From assembly GCF_023343835.1 (NCBI RefSeq), contig NC_064434.1, positions 14,799,505-14,863,504 of the forward strand: a stretch of DNA of 64,000 bases. Direction: 5' to 3'. The number at the start of each line of letters is the position of its first letter. Position 1 is the stretch's first letter. The notes below the pieces were generated by a model. It was not told the DNA's origin. It was given only the letters and a program-made list of their open reading frames with translations, and did not search any database. Positions 47,801 to 57,161 of this stretch are shown piece by piece. The DNA is from Lagopus muta (taxonomy: Eukaryota; Chordata; Aves; Galliformes; Phasianidae). Position numbers and translations under genes: made by a program.

Positions 47801-50800
47801 ACTCAGAAGTGGTTGGGATCTCCTGTCCTGTCCTGCTCAAAATGATTTCTTTCAGCACTCCTATTTTTTTTACATCTTCAACACAGGAGGCCGACTTGGT
47901 TACAACGCATGAACTTGGCCATAACTTTGGAGCAGAGCACGATCCTGACAGTCTGCCAGAATGTGCCCCCACAGAGGACCAGGGAGGGAAATATGTTATG
48001 TATCCAATTGCTGTCAGTGGAGATCATGAAAACAATAAGGTACAGTTGCATAATTTTGCTTACGTGTGCAAGTCTTTGCTATGGTCAGTGACCTTTTACA
48101 CAGGAAGGCTGTTTAGTTAATGATTCGTTCACTTTGAAGCATATGGGAATTTAATGGATTAACCATAAAGAGAAAACACAACTTCTTGCGGTTGGATTCT
48201 CTGCAAGATGAACTCATCTTTGTTTTCCGAGTTTCTCTGGGATTCATGATGTGTCCAGGTGCTGTTTGTAATCAATTGTTGTAATCAATTGTTGTGGCTG
48301 TGGCCATTTTCCCATCTTAAAATTCTTCGGAGCCATCAAGATGGCAGCAATGGAAGGAGTAAATGCTTTCTAAGACACCAAGATTTGGAGGTGTGAAGAG
48401 GTTGAGGCTGTCACAGATGTATTTGTTGACAGAAGGGTGCACTCCTCAGTGCTGCTCTTTCTCTTTATGATTCTCCAGATGTTTTCAAGCTGCAGCAAAA
48501 AATCCATCCATAGGACCATAGAGATCAAGGCTCAGGAGTGCTTCAAAGAGCGCAACAACAAAGTGTGTGGGAACTCCAGGGTGGACGAAGGGGAGGAATG
48601 CGATCCTGGCCTCTTGTACCAACAAGCTGATCCCTGCTGCTCTGCAGACTGCAAACTGAAAGATGGTGCCAAATGCAGGTAAGGGAAGGTGCACTGCAGC
48701 ATCTCGTATGTGGGGAAGAGAGTTTCTTTCTCCGCCTTTTGTTGTGCTCCTACTTCTTTAAGATACACAAATAAATGCTCAGTATTTCTTCCTTTCATTT
48801 TGATCTTTCCGCAGTGATCGGAACAGCCCCTGCTGTAAAGGCTGCCAGTTTGAAAGTGCCCAGAAAAAATGCCAAGAAGCCATAAATGCCACTTGTAAAG
48901 GAGAGTCCTTTTGCACGGGTAGGACAGAGCTGTGTGCTCGCTCCATCAGCTAGCCAAGTGCTCCAGGCTCAATGTCCTGTTCCATCAGCTTTTGAGCTGG
49001 CGCCCTTTATTCATCCGGTACAACTAATTTTAGAGACCAGTTAAGCACCACAGAACTGCTCTATAATAAGTTGTAGTTCAGGAACTGCTTGGTGATTTGC
49101 TGCGCAGTAGAACATGAAGAATGTTTATTTCTTCTTCCTTTAAGAAAAGGAAAGCAAAACAGGGCAGGTCACTGGGAAGGGCCAAGGATTAACTGAATCT
49201 TGCCCTAGAAAGGGTGGAATTAGATCAGCTCTGCTTCCCTTCCCCACTTGTTTACTACTTCTTTGTAATCTTTTCTGGAGGCAAGGGGATAGGTCAGAGC
49301 TATACTGCTCTGCTCATGGGGCCTCTGGGATCTGCTGTGTGCTGCTTGCTCTCCAGAGTGCAGCAATGCCCTTTGCTCTAACACTGTCCTCCTACCTGTT
49401 GCCCCCTGTCTGCAGGGAACAGCAGCGAGTGCCCTCCTCCTGGGAATGCTCCAGACGACACAATCTGTGTGGACATGGGGAAGTGCAAGGATGGCGAGTG
49501 CATCCCTTTCTGCGAGAGGGAGAAGAACCTTCGCTCGTGTGCCTGCAATGGTGGGTGGTGTGGGACTGGACTGAGAGGTGTTGCCTTAGCCCTGACCCCA
49601 GGTAGCGCTGGGCTAATCTGTTGGAGAGCTGAGCCCATGGTTCCCTTAAGGGTTGTTGGTTGTTTTTTTTACTGTTTTTTTGGGTGTAGTATTTTCTGTT
49701 TGGACTCAGGTAGAACTCTGTGATTGTTATGGGTCTCTTCCAGCTTGGGATATTCTGTGGAAAGGAATGTAAATGTCCTTTTGTCTTCTGGTGGGCTTGG
49801 TTGAAGACATTAAGATGAAACTTAGGGTCTGCATCCTAGGTAAAGAAGGAGGCATCCCCACCCATTCCTTGGCTCTAGACAACTAGAAGGCGAAAGTCTG
49901 GCTGTTCTGATAGTGGGGAGATGCCTCTGGACCAAATGTGACCTCCAAAAAGTAAAAGAAAAGAGACTTCAGAAGCCAAAGTGCCTTTGAGGACATAGGA
50001 TCCTCGAGCCCTGCTAGTGCATACCTGCCTGTCCTGCCTTTGTATCAATGAGCTACAGTGCTTTCTTGATCTCCATCTTATCTCCCAAGTGTGTTAGAGC
50101 AGCTGGGAAGAGGAGGAAGACTCCACAGGAGATGCCCAGGGACATACAGTGAGCCCCCCCATTTGAGACAGAGGATATAGCTGAGGAGAAGGGTTCCTGG
50201 AGGGCTTGAAACCCAAGAAGCATTTGAATCCATCTTGGATGATTGCATTTGGAACTTCCTCACCTGCAGCCTAGGGGTATCAGCCTGCAGAGCTTGGTCC
50301 CACTGTGTCCCCCAGAACATTAAATTGGGCATCTGTTTGAGCGTCAGGCTTGGTCATGGGGTTGCATAGTCCTGCCTTCCCCGTGGAAAGCTGAGCAGCA
50401 GCAGGGTCGGCTGGGGGCATGGACTGTGCATGCTCTGGTGGGTTGCAGGGGCTGATGGGGCTGTGCTGCCTTCTTGCAGAAACAGATAACTCCTGCAAGG
50501 TGTGCTGCCGGGACGAGCAGGATCGGTGCACGCCGTACGTCGATGCCAACCACCAGTTCCTGTTTCTGCGCAAGGGGAAGCCTTGTACCGTGGGCTTCTG
50601 TGACACAAATGTGAGTGTGCTTGGGTGCCATGCACTGCACAGCCTGCTTTGGTAGCTGGATGGAGAGCAGGCAAAGCTCTGTCGCTCCCAGGCCTGGGTG
50701 CAGTGAAACCCAGGAGAGCAGTGGGTCCCGTCCAGCCCGGGATGCCTGGTGCTGTGGGTGTGCTGGCAGAGGAGGCACAGCTGCCTTCAGCTCCCGGGGA

Positions 50801-53800
50801 CTGACAGTAAAGCTGAGAAAGAAAGTGGTTCGCAGAAGATCAGGATCTGCACTCATTTGCCTTTCCATGATGTAAATGTTACAAGGTATCTGAGAGTGCA
50901 GATAGAATTTAGCTCCATAAATGGATGTGCAGGGTGAAGCTACTCCTTCTGCCACTGCTTACAGCCCCTTCTAGCTGCTCCTGCGTGTCAGCAGCTGGCA
51001 GCTTGTGCACAGGAAGTGACCAAACACTTCCACAAGCTGGGCTGGGTTAGCAGCACTGTTCAGCTGCCCACATATTAGCCCAGTTAATCCTGACTGAAAT
51101 CAGCTAAGTCAGGAGCAAGATCATGAAGATCTGGTGAGCTGTGAGCCTTTGCTGCTAGCACAGTGGTGACCACAGCTACATGGCCAGCATGTAGTCTGCA
51201 GGCCTGGCAAACAGGGCTGGACTTTCTGTTGGCAGAAGTGAACAGTGGGAGGCATACCCCAGTCCTGCTGCAGAATGGAAAGGGCAGCAATGCTTTACTG
51301 TGTTAAACCAGCACAGACCTGGAAGCCAATTTGTGGGGTCCTGAGAGCTGTGGCCTCCTTGGGCAGTGGGAATTGAGGCTTCCAGTGCATCAGCCTCTCC
51401 AGAAACTTTGGTTTTGTGTCCCCTGTGATGTTGAAACACTTTCTGCATGTTTCAATAATTACGACTGAATCTCTTGCAGTCAGCAGTGGAATTGAAACTT
51501 GGTCAAAAATAAAGGCAATAAAAGTGGAGCGGTGGTGCTGGGATGAGTTCAAATCAATTCACAGTGTCTGAAGGGCTTCCATTTCTCTGCAGCTTTGATT
51601 TCAGAACAATCTCTGCATCCTTTTCCCTCTCCAAGAAAGAAGTAGTTAATGTTTACACAGCCTAAGATCATTTTGTAAATAGATGCTTGTTTTCACAGGG
51701 CAAATGTGAGAAGCAAGTACAGGATGTGATTGAACGATTTTGGGATTTCATAGACCAGCTTAGCATCAACACCTTCGGTAAGATTACGTAACCATGTCCT
51801 GTGGTTTGGTTTACTTCTCAGTGTGAACTAAAGGTTTGACAGCACTGATCTTACCTTGTAAGGCAAGGAATAGGATTATTTTCCATTTTTCCACTCTGTT
51901 ATTTCCTACTCTGTTATTTCCTAGTCATCTTCCAAGCTTGTAAAAGATGTGATAGTTATTCCAGAAAGCTTCTTGTCTGAAAACCAGTAAGTAGGTCAAT
52001 TAGAGAAAAGGAAATAACAGTTCCTTAGAGGTCAGCTAGATTCAGCATGGTACAGTAAAAGTAGGCCTCAGTGGGATTTAAATGTCAATGGACTGAGAAG
52101 AGAAGACTTCATTTCTCTCATTTAATAAAGCCCCTTCCAGCAGTGTGTCTGTTGTGAGTCACAGGCTGGTGATGGAGAGGTCCTGACCCCCAGTATGCAG
52201 CCAACAGGCAGCACCTCCCAGGGCAGCTGCTCTCCTTCTGTTACTGTTGTCTTGAAGACACTGTTAACGAGCAGGTGCTTGTGTAACAGTGGGGTAACAG
52301 TGCATGTGTTTGTGGTAATGTGTGCATGCACAGGGCAGTGCACACTGACCTTCAAAGTCAGACTGGATGGGGCTCTGAGCAACCTGATGGAGCTGTAGGT
52401 GTCCCTGTTCATTGCAGGGGAGCTGGACTAGATGGCCTTTAAGGGTCCCTTCCAACTCAAACAATTCTCTGATTGTATGACGTGTGTTTGAGGCTTTCAA
52501 ACCTAAGCTCTAAAGTTAAAAATAAAAAATACTGTGTAGGTGATTATTAAAGCCATTCAGTCTGCTCAAGTAGAGGCACTCTGCATCTCTGCCCAAAAAT
52601 GAGCGTGTTGTGGAATCTTGTGGTTGTACCATCAGAAGTTGGGGACAGATGCACAGTGTCCTGCAATTGTGAGGAACCCTGGCTAAGGACAGCTTGCTCC
52701 CAGTCTGCTCACATTGAACAATATGGCCTGTCAGCATCCCTTATCAGAGAACATGTTACTGTTGACAGTGTTACTAAATTGCATCAAATCTTTTTAAATG
52801 TATAATTCCTATTAGGTTGGCCTAGTTCTGCACCCTGTGTTTATCTGACAAATTTTGCAGTGGCAGCAGAACAAGGACTTGTGTGTAGGCATGAAGCTGC
52901 ACTTGGCAGGTTACTGATGGGTTTGAACCGATTCACAGGGAAGTTCCTGGCAGATAACATAGTGGGCTCTGTGCTCGTCTTCTCCTTGCTGTTTTGGATT
53001 CCTCTCAGCATCCTTGTGCACTGTGTGGTGAGTATTGCTGGAGGTGACTGCTCTGTTGAACGGAGCTGGAGGAGAAACTCCTTGTGTACTGTCTGTGGGA
53101 GGTGGTGGTGGGGAGATTTTAGCAAACCCCACAGGGAGAATCCAGCGAATGTCCCTTCAGTAGGCAGAGCTCCTCCTGAGCTCTGCCAAGCTCTAGCAAC
53201 ACCAGTGCACCAGTGACTGTTCTGGAGATGTTCCTGTTCTTTCCTGGGCAGATTTTCTTCTTCTGCCTTCCAAATTCTGCACAAGTATAGTTCTAACAAT
53301 TCCCATTAGAGTCAGAGTTTTCTGTAGCCCTCTTAAAACTTTTGTTTTGGGGGGAGACCCAGTGCAGGAAGTGATCTTGGTTCAGATGGGATAGAGAGAG
53401 TCGACAGCAGCCAAGCACGTGGTGTGGGGTGGGAGCAGGGATTGCTGTGCCCACGAGCACACTGGGGACTTCAGGGAAGGGAAAAAACAGCCCCACCCCT
53501 GCTGTGTCCCTGCAGGGCAACTGGAACAGGGACCTTGCTTGCAACTGGGAAACTACTTTTGTGTGTGTTTTGATTTACTTTTGGTTTGTTTTTCATTAGG
53601 ACAAGAAATTGGACAAGCAATATGAGGAAAACAACAAGTCTCTGTTCTGTGCCAGTGTAAGTTTGTGTCTGAAAGCCATCCAGTGTGTTGTAGATCTGAA
53701 CCTAACGTTTCTGTACAGTATTTTGGCAAAGCAGTGACAGTAGATGGACCTGGAATCCCATGCATTGACCTGCGGATGGATGAATCCATTTGAGAGAACC

Positions 53801-55342
53801 TTTTTCTACTGAGCTGGTGCTTGATATATCAAGCCCTGCAGTTTGACCAGTCCACTTCTTGTGTGAGTTGTGTGCTGACAGTGCCGGCAGGGCAGTTAGC
53901 TCACACCAGCTGCAGTGCCTGAGGCAGGAAGCTGCTCTGCTGCAGCAGCAGGCACTGTGTTATGGGGCGTTTGTGGCTCCAGCCACAGAGCAGCTGTTCC
54001 CAGCCACGCTTTGCTTTGCAGCACAAGGCTCAGCAGGGCAGTGCTGCAGGGAGATCTCTGCAAAGTGCAGTGGCTTCGCTGCAGAATGGTTGTTTGCAGG
54101 AGGCTCAGTGGCCAGATGTGCTGAGCTTTCCGCTTGCTTGTGGGAGAGTCAGCCCTGGGGCACAGGACCTGTTGGTTCTGAGGTGATGGCACATCTCTGT
54201 AGGTACTGATTTGAGGATAGCTAAATCTTACAGTCCAGCTCAGGGTGTCTTCTGACAGAGTTTTGGGTATCATATCCTGTGCTTTGATACCCCAGTTTGT
54301 TGAAACACTGTTACGGAAATGTCATTTTGCAGTGAGAGGAGAAAAGAAGCCTTGCACAGCTCCTTTGCCTCTGAGGGAAGCAAACCAGAGTCAGACTTGG
54401 AGGCACATTGCCTCTGTGCTCTGCTCGGACGTAGCTGAAGGTGATGGTAGCTGGATCCTCTGTAACTGCTCTTCCATGCCATAGAAAAGTCTCCTTGGAT
54501 TTTACTGCTCAGATTCAAAAGCAGATGCAACCATGGAGTGCAGCTGTCTTCAGAGGGCTCCTTGCAGCAGTAGCAGTGTTATAAGAGAAATCTGGGATCC
54601 CTAAGGTCCACTGCATCCTGAGCAGTTCAGAAATGCAGTAGTTAGCGTATAAACGCCTCATCCTGCTGCTCATGTCATTCCTTTGTCTGCTCTCCCCTTC
54701 CCCTGCCCATTGTTGGCATTTGCTAAGGTCTGTAGGGATTTTTCATGCCTGGAAATCCCTGGCTATTTTCCAAACCATGCTCAAATAGAAGCAGAAATCA
54801 ATGCAATTTAACATATCCCTCCTTCCCACCAGGGAAGAAGGGAGGAAGAGCGGCTTTCAGACCACCGGCAGAGGCGCAGCTGCTCAGCCGAGGTGCCTTT
54901 AGCCAGTTCTCCTTGCTGCCAGCACCCAAAGCGAGTGCTGACTGAGAACCTGGTTGCCTCCCCCACTGATGAGGCCACTCGTGTCTTGCAGAACGTGGAG
55001 GTGCCCAGCAGCCTGGACTCGGCCTCTGTGCGCATCGTGAAGCCCTTCCCCACAGCGCAGCCCACCAGCCGGCACCAACCCCTGCAGCCCATCGTGGCTG
55101 CGCCTGCGGCCGCCGCTGCTCCCAAGCAGGACCACCAAAGAATGGACACAATTCAGGAGGACCCCAGCACCGACTCTCATATTGACGAGGACGGGTTTGA
55201 GAAGGACCCTTTCCCAAACAGCAGCTCGGCTGCCAAATCTTTTGAGGACTTGACAGAGCATCCTGTCACCAGGAGTGAGAAAGCGTCGTCTTTTAAACTG
55301 CAACGCCAGAACCGAGTGGACAGCAAGGAGACGGAGTGCTGA
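23760..55342 (+). CDS. ADAM17: ADAM17 (TACE) metalloprotease, 19 coding exons
   Basis: Type I membrane zinc protease that sheds TNF-alpha, EGFR ligands, L-selectin and Notch-type substrates at the cell surface. Splice-phase joining gives 829 residues (human: 824) in exons 23760-23856, 37415-37547, 38426-38559, 39442-39530, 41056-41224, 42007-42137, 43514-43603, 44389-44502, 45051-45195, 45816-45904, 47887-48039, 48479-48678, 48815-48918, 49416-49550, 50480-50610, 51699-51777, 52939-53027, 53600-53656 and 54992-55342; all junction phases agree. Order: signal peptide, prodomain with cysteine switch PKVCGYL (Cys185), furin site R212-E-K-R215, catalytic domain with [11 protein letters not shown] (His405, Glu406, His409, His415) and Met435 turn, disintegrin region, membrane-proximal domain with Cys600/Cys603, CANDIS helix, membrane span about 672-694, and a tail ending KETEC. 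Intron 9 is GC-AG; all others are GT-AG. The gene looks intact. Confidence 0.97.
23803..23831 (+). other. G-quadruplex-type motif over the signal-peptide codons
   Basis: Five runs of three or more G on the sense strand separated by loops of 1-4 bases. A second cluster at 23861-23884 starts just inside intron 1, next to the donor. Both could form in the pre-mRNA; only the first would be in the mRNA. Confidence 0.55.
27180..27462 (+). repeat. CR1 LINE 3' fragment (divergent subfamily)
   Basis: Contains GAGTTCAAGGAGCATCTGGA and CTCTCAGATACAGGGTTTGA, and ends in GGGATGTTCTGTGATTT. This is the 3' end of a CR1 subfamily different from the other copies in the window. Confidence 0.75.
28331..28573 (-). 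repeat. CR1 LINE 3' fragment
   Basis: On the + strand it starts with the inverted tail (ACAGAATCATAGAATCACTG) and continues TCATCCAGTCCAACCATCCA and CACCTCCCTGGGCAGCCCGT, so the element reads on the - strand. Confidence 0.9.
29080..29760 (+). mobile_element. probable solo LTR remnant of a bird endogenous retrovirus
   Basis: Begins TGTGGTGGTTTTACCCTGAG and contains GAAAAGGGCTCAAGGG, GAAACAGACTCAGTACA, GTGGTCAGTCATAACGCTTC and several 'CCATGGGCTGCAG'-type units. Together these resemble a repeated LTR family of bird genomes (ERV-L-like). No gag, pol or env coding is present, so it is a solo or partial LTR. The 3' boundary and the family name are uncertain. Confidence 0.5.
32008..32216 (-). repeat. 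CR1 LINE 3' fragment
   Basis: The inverted tail TAGAATCACAGAATGGTTGG is followed by GACCCCTGCCATGGGCTG and CAGCTCTCTGGACAGCTGTG. It is very similar to the copy at 59617-59822 and abuts another CR1 in the same orientation. Confidence 0.9.
32217..32728 (-). repeat. CR1 LINE, left part, split by a nested CR1
   Basis: On the - strand it codes for the RT C-terminus ([40 protein letters not shown], then [20 protein letters not shown]), with the tail at its low-coordinate end. The sequence resumes at 33233 after a CR1 inserted in the opposite orientation. Confidence 0.9.
32729..33232 (+). repeat. CR1 LINE nested in another CR1
   Basis: A + strand 3' fragment from GTACTGTGTCCAGTTTTGGG (RT C-terminus) to the tail TTCCAACCTTGGTGATTCTA. 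It interrupts a - strand CR1 whose halves are at 32217-32728 and 33233-33470. A short direct repeat TTCCT (32724-32728 and 33233-33237) flanks it, though the second copy overlaps the tail-like sequence. Confidence 0.85.
33233..33470 (-). repeat. CR1 LINE, right part of the interrupted copy
   Basis: Continues the - strand RT reading of 32217-32728: the - strand gives [20 protein letters not shown] and [20 protein letters not shown], which precede the left part in protein order. This shows that the + strand CR1 between them inserted later. Confidence 0.85.
33471..33560 (-). repeat. short CR1 fragment
   Basis: The motif CCAGTTTAAAACCATTCCCC with CCTTGTC is the inverse of a more 3' part of CR1 than the preceding piece, so it is a separate fragment or a rearranged end. 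Confidence 0.6.
36237..36410 (-). repeat. CR1 LINE 3' fragment
   Basis: Inverted tail GATAGAATCACAGAATGGCT, then TTTTAAACCATTGCCCCTTG and CTCCCTCCTGCTTATGAACT. It sits about 1 kb before exon 2 of ADAM17. Confidence 0.85.
37415..37547 (+). CDS. ADAM17: ADAM17 exon 2: prodomain
   Basis: Residues 33 to 77 (codons 33 and 77 are split). Reads [18 protein letters not shown], then [12 protein letters not shown] and LLSFSAL. Acceptor CTTCCAG, donor GTAATT. Confidence 0.95.
38426..38559 (+). CDS. ADAM17: ADAM17 exon 3: prodomain
   Basis: Residues 77-122. Reads [17 protein letters not shown], then [11 protein letters not shown]. The leading G completes the Arg codon begun in exon 2. Donor GTTAGT. Confidence 0.95.
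39442..39530 (+). CDS. ADAM17: ADAM17 exon 4: prodomain
   Basis: Residues 122-151. Reads [20 protein letters not shown] then TDGEEYNIE. Acceptor GTGTCAAAG, donor GTATGC; ends on a codon boundary. Confidence 0.95.
41056..41224 (+). CDS. ADAM17: ADAM17 exon 5: prodomain with cysteine switch
   Basis: Residues 152-207 plus one base. Begins [17 protein letters not shown] and includes [12 protein letters not shown]. Cys185 is the cysteine-switch residue that coordinates the catalytic zinc in the latent enzyme of this family. Donor GTAAGG. Confidence 0.96.
42007..42137 (+). CDS. ADAM17: ADAM17 exon 6: furin site and start of protease domain
   Basis: Residues 208-251. The acceptor is TTAG at 42003-42006 after a T-rich tract; only this AG keeps the phase. 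Reads [18 protein letters not shown], so the proprotein-convertase site is R212-E-K-R215 (R-x-K-R), followed by [18 protein letters not shown]. Donor GTAGGT. Confidence 0.95.
43514..43603 (+). CDS. ADAM17: ADAM17 exon 7: protease domain
   Basis: Residues 252-281. Reads [16 protein letters not shown] then [13 protein letters not shown], with an N-glycosylation sequon at Asn264. Phase 0 at both ends. Confidence 0.96.
44389..44502 (+). CDS. ADAM17: ADAM17 exon 8: protease domain
   Basis: Residues 282-319. Reads [19 protein letters not shown] then [12 protein letters not shown]. The exon starts with two ATC-type codons after the acceptor AAATGTAG. Phase 0 at both ends. Confidence 0.96.
45051..45195 (+). 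CDS. ADAM17: ADAM17 exon 9: protease domain, GC donor
   Basis: Residues 320-367 plus one base. Reads [19 protein letters not shown], then [17 protein letters not shown] and HGGICPK. The exon ends AAAG and the intron begins GCAAGA. This is a GC-AG intron with otherwise strong consensus; no GT nearby preserves the conserved CPKAY junction. Confidence 0.95.
45535..45597 (+). repeat. CR1 LINE tail
   Basis: GGGTTGGACAGGATGATCTC then GGTCCCTTCCAACCCCTA and AATTCTGTGA: the last ~60 bp of a CR1 in intron 9. Any older upstream part is not recognisable. Confidence 0.75.
45816..45904 (+). CDS. ADAM17: ADAM17 exon 10: protease domain
   Basis: Residues 368-397. Reads [17 protein letters not shown] then [13 protein letters not shown]. 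Acceptor CATCTGTAG, donor GTAAGA. Confidence 0.96.
46768..47166 (+). other. open frame in ADAM17 intron 10, no known domain
   Basis: An ATG-started frame of about 132 codons ([20 protein letters not shown] at its start) inside intron 10. There is no recognised domain and no promoter-like context. Frames of this length are expected by chance in 64 kb, so it is recorded only as an observation. Confidence 0.1.
47887..48039 (+). CDS. ADAM17: ADAM17 exon 11: catalytic zinc site
   Basis: Residues 398-448. Holds [11 protein letters not shown]: zinc ligands His405, His409 and His415 and catalytic Glu406. The Met-turn is [10 protein letters not shown] (Met435). All catalytic residues of the reprolysin family are intact and fall at the same numbers as in the human protein. 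Confidence 0.98.
48479..48678 (+). CDS. ADAM17: ADAM17 exon 12: disintegrin region
   Basis: Residues 449-514 plus two bases. Reads [20 protein letters not shown], then [16 protein letters not shown] and a cysteine-rich [14 protein letters not shown]. Donor GTAAGG. Confidence 0.96.
48815..48918 (+). CDS. ADAM17: ADAM17 exon 13: disintegrin region
   Basis: Residues 515-549 plus one base. Reads [20 protein letters not shown] then [13 protein letters not shown], with a glycosylation sequon NAT. Donor GTAGGA. Confidence 0.96.
49416..49550 (+). CDS. ADAM17: ADAM17 exon 14: cysteine-rich region
   Basis: Residues 550-594 plus one base. Reads [19 protein letters not shown], then [17 protein letters not shown] and SCACN. 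Donor GTGGGT. Confidence 0.95.
50480..50610 (+). CDS. ADAM17: ADAM17 exon 15: membrane-proximal domain
   Basis: Residues 595-638. Reads [20 protein letters not shown] then [17 protein letters not shown]. The CKVC pair (Cys600, Cys603) is the redox-sensitive CxxC known from mammalian ADAM17. Donor GTGAGT. Confidence 0.96.
51699..51777 (+). CDS. ADAM17: ADAM17 exon 16: CANDIS juxtamembrane helix
   Basis: Residues 639-664 plus one base. Reads [20 protein letters not shown] then LSINTF, the juxtamembrane amphipathic segment that binds substrates and membrane in this protein. Donor GTAAG. Confidence 0.95.
52346..52480 (+). repeat. CR1 LINE 3' fragment
   Basis: AGACTGGATGGGGCTCTGAG, CTGGACTAGATGGCCTTTAA, then GGTCCCTTCCAACTCAAACA: a CR1 3' end in intron 16. 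Confidence 0.8.
52939..53027 (+). CDS. ADAM17: ADAM17 exon 17: transmembrane segment
   Basis: Residues 665-694. Reads [19 protein letters not shown] then [10 protein letters not shown], a single hydrophobic span of about 22 residues. Donor GTGAGT. Confidence 0.95.
53600..53656 (+). CDS. ADAM17: ADAM17 exon 18: start of cytoplasmic tail
   Basis: Residues 695-713. Reads [19 protein letters not shown], two residues longer than the human exon. Acceptor TTTCATTAG, donor GTAAGT, phase 0 at both ends. Confidence 0.93.
54833..54991 (+). other. ADAM17: possible in-frame alternative 5' extension of ADAM17 exon 19
   Basis: A strong acceptor (ATCCCTCCTTCCCACCAG) ends at 54832. From 54833 to the standard acceptor are exactly 53 codons, open and in phase with exon 18. 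They would add a basic, proline-containing stretch (begins [15 protein letters not shown], ends [11 protein letters not shown]) to the cytoplasmic tail. The standard acceptor is GTGTCTTGCAG at 54991, which matches the conserved junction in human ADAM17, so this is a candidate isoform and not the main form. Confidence 0.35.
54992..55342 (+). CDS. ADAM17: ADAM17 exon 19: cytoplasmic tail and stop
   Basis: Residues 714-829. Reads [20 protein letters not shown], an Ala/Pro-rich linker, [19 protein letters not shown], and [18 protein letters not shown] to KETEC. The stop TGA is at 55340-55342. The distal tail is nearly identical to mammals. The proximal part has diverged, with QPTSR where the human tail has QTPGR. 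Confidence 0.96.
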   Translation, partial: NVEVPSSLDSASVRIVKPFPTAQPTSRHQPLQPIVAAPAAAAAPKQDHQRMDTIQEDPSTDSHIDEDGFEKDPFPNSSSAAKSFEDLTEHPVTRSEKASSFKLQRQNRVDSKETEC

Positions 55343-56945
55343 TGTCCTGCTGCCTCCACCGCGCGGCTCCCGCCTGCAGAAGTTCCTCTGGATCTAAAAC
55401 CATTTCATTTCTATAAATACAGATATATGTATATATATTTTTGTGAGGGAGTGGGAGAAATAAGGAAGCGACCTACTGCAGATGCTGGTCATGTGTATGA
55501 CCTTCCTTACATTTATTAGAGCATTATATCTTTTAAAAACCGGAACTCCACATGGAGACAGTCTTGGTTTTGAAGCTCATTGGATTTTTCTACTTTCTTG
55601 ACCTCTAACATTTCCTTCAACCTGTGGTGCAGAACAGAATATCCTCCAGGATATCACGTTGTGTGTATATCTGCCTTTTGTAATGTCGTATTTTGCAGTC
55701 TGGTGGCACTGACAGATGAAATTAAGGGGCTTTGCCAGCAAAGCAAAGCAAATAATCCACAGTGTGTTCCGTGTGGAGCAGATCCTATGAGGTACAGGTA
55801 AGCGAAAGTATAAGCATTACACGTACCTGGAGAACAGAAGGAAACAGTTAAAATACTTGGCATATAATGTGGAGATGCATATCAGCATCAAGGAGTTTGT
55901 GAGAAAGCTTCTCAATAAATAGTAGGGTTGTGCAGAGGCTGTTAAACCCTGCTCAGTGTATGGAGATGCCCCTCTAGCTGTGAGGCTGCCCTGTCCCTGT
56001 GTTTTTACTGCAGGGAAATGTTCCCCCTGAGAGTTTTCCCACTGCAGTGGGGTGCAGGGGGCAAGGAAGGGAAGGGAAAGAAGTGGAGAAATCACGTATG
56101 CAGATGAGAGCTGTTTGAACCACTTATGGACGTTTCAGTGCAGAAATGTTTCTCTGATGATTTTTCTGTTGATTATTGAGAAGGTAACACTATCGTTGAG
56201 CTATTCAAAGGGCTGAGCCTGGGAAGCTCTTAAAAATCACTGCAAGAGTCCTGCACTCCATGCAGGGGAGCAGTTGTGAATTTGAACAATGAAAAAGCAA
56301 GCTTTGTTAGACTTACAGGGCCTGTGCTGTGCTAGGGAGATGTTGTAAACTCCACTTTCCCTACAGCTAGTACAGTGTGATGTTAACAGCTGGTAACTTG
56401 TTGGTGTCCTTCAGTTGGAGCTCTGTAACATGGGATGCGGGGGCCAGAAGCGGTGCCATAGCCTGAGTTCAGCCTGATCTCAGGTGGGCTGACAGGGTGA
56501 GTCACAGAGCAGCTGTCATGGAAGCAGAGCGCCTTATTGTGCCTGTTTTCTCCCCTAAGAATGCATTGTTAAAGCTGACATGGTGCGTGAATGGATGGGA
56601 ACCATTTTACCTGTTACAGGCCTGCACTCAGCCACCAGGGAGGCAGAGCTGGGGCAAGCCTTGGTGTTCTTAAATGTGATGGAAAGGAAGCAAACCTGTG
56701 ATGAGAGGAGCGTGAGCGCCGCTCTGCCTTCCCCACCCAAATACTTGTTACACTGATACTTGAATGTGTGCCTTACGGTGTTCTATCTGATAGCCCTTCT
56801 TTTATATACTGGTTTTGGTTTGGTTGTTTTGTTGCTTTTGTGTTGTTTTTTTTTGATTCAGTGCAGAGTACATGTGTGAGGAGTTAATTTAATTCCCAGT
56901 ACAGTAAAAGCTTTTTATATTAAAATCAATTAAACAAAAGCTGTG
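55343..56945 (+). other. ADAM17: ADAM17 3' UTR
   Basis: Non-coding, AT-richer sequence after the stop. Candidate polyadenylation signals are AATAAA at 55914-55919 and two ATTAAA at 56919-56924 and 56929-56934; the last is followed by TGTGTCTGTG, a typical downstream element. The UTR is thus either about 0.6 or about 1.6 kb; both could be used. Confidence 0.6.
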
Positions 56946-57161
56946 TCTGTGCAGTCCTTTTGGAGAAGACAGCAACTGCAACTGAAAGCCTGTGAGCAGG
57001 GGGGCAGCCAGGGGCAGAACTCTGCCCTCCAAACCCTGTCCTCTGCCCTAACCCCTGTTCCAGACACTGCTGAACACACACACACGCACTGTTTGTTGGC
57101 AGCAGCTGCAGCAGGAAGGCAGCAGCTTCCATCCAGTGCTGTTTCCACCCCTTGGCCAATC

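Larger units (their letters stand above)
37548..54991 (+). other. ADAM17 introns 2-18, no other gene seen
   Basis: The introns between exons 2 and 19 hold unique sequence plus CR1 tails at 45535-45597 and 52346-52480. Small direct repeats occur at 44910-44943, 48268-48293 and 51885-51925. Oligo-A, oligo-G and TG runs occur at 45732-45763, 45370-45380 and 40966-40987. An open frame of about 130 codons at 46768-47166 (intron 10) has no recognised domain. Confidence 0.7.
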
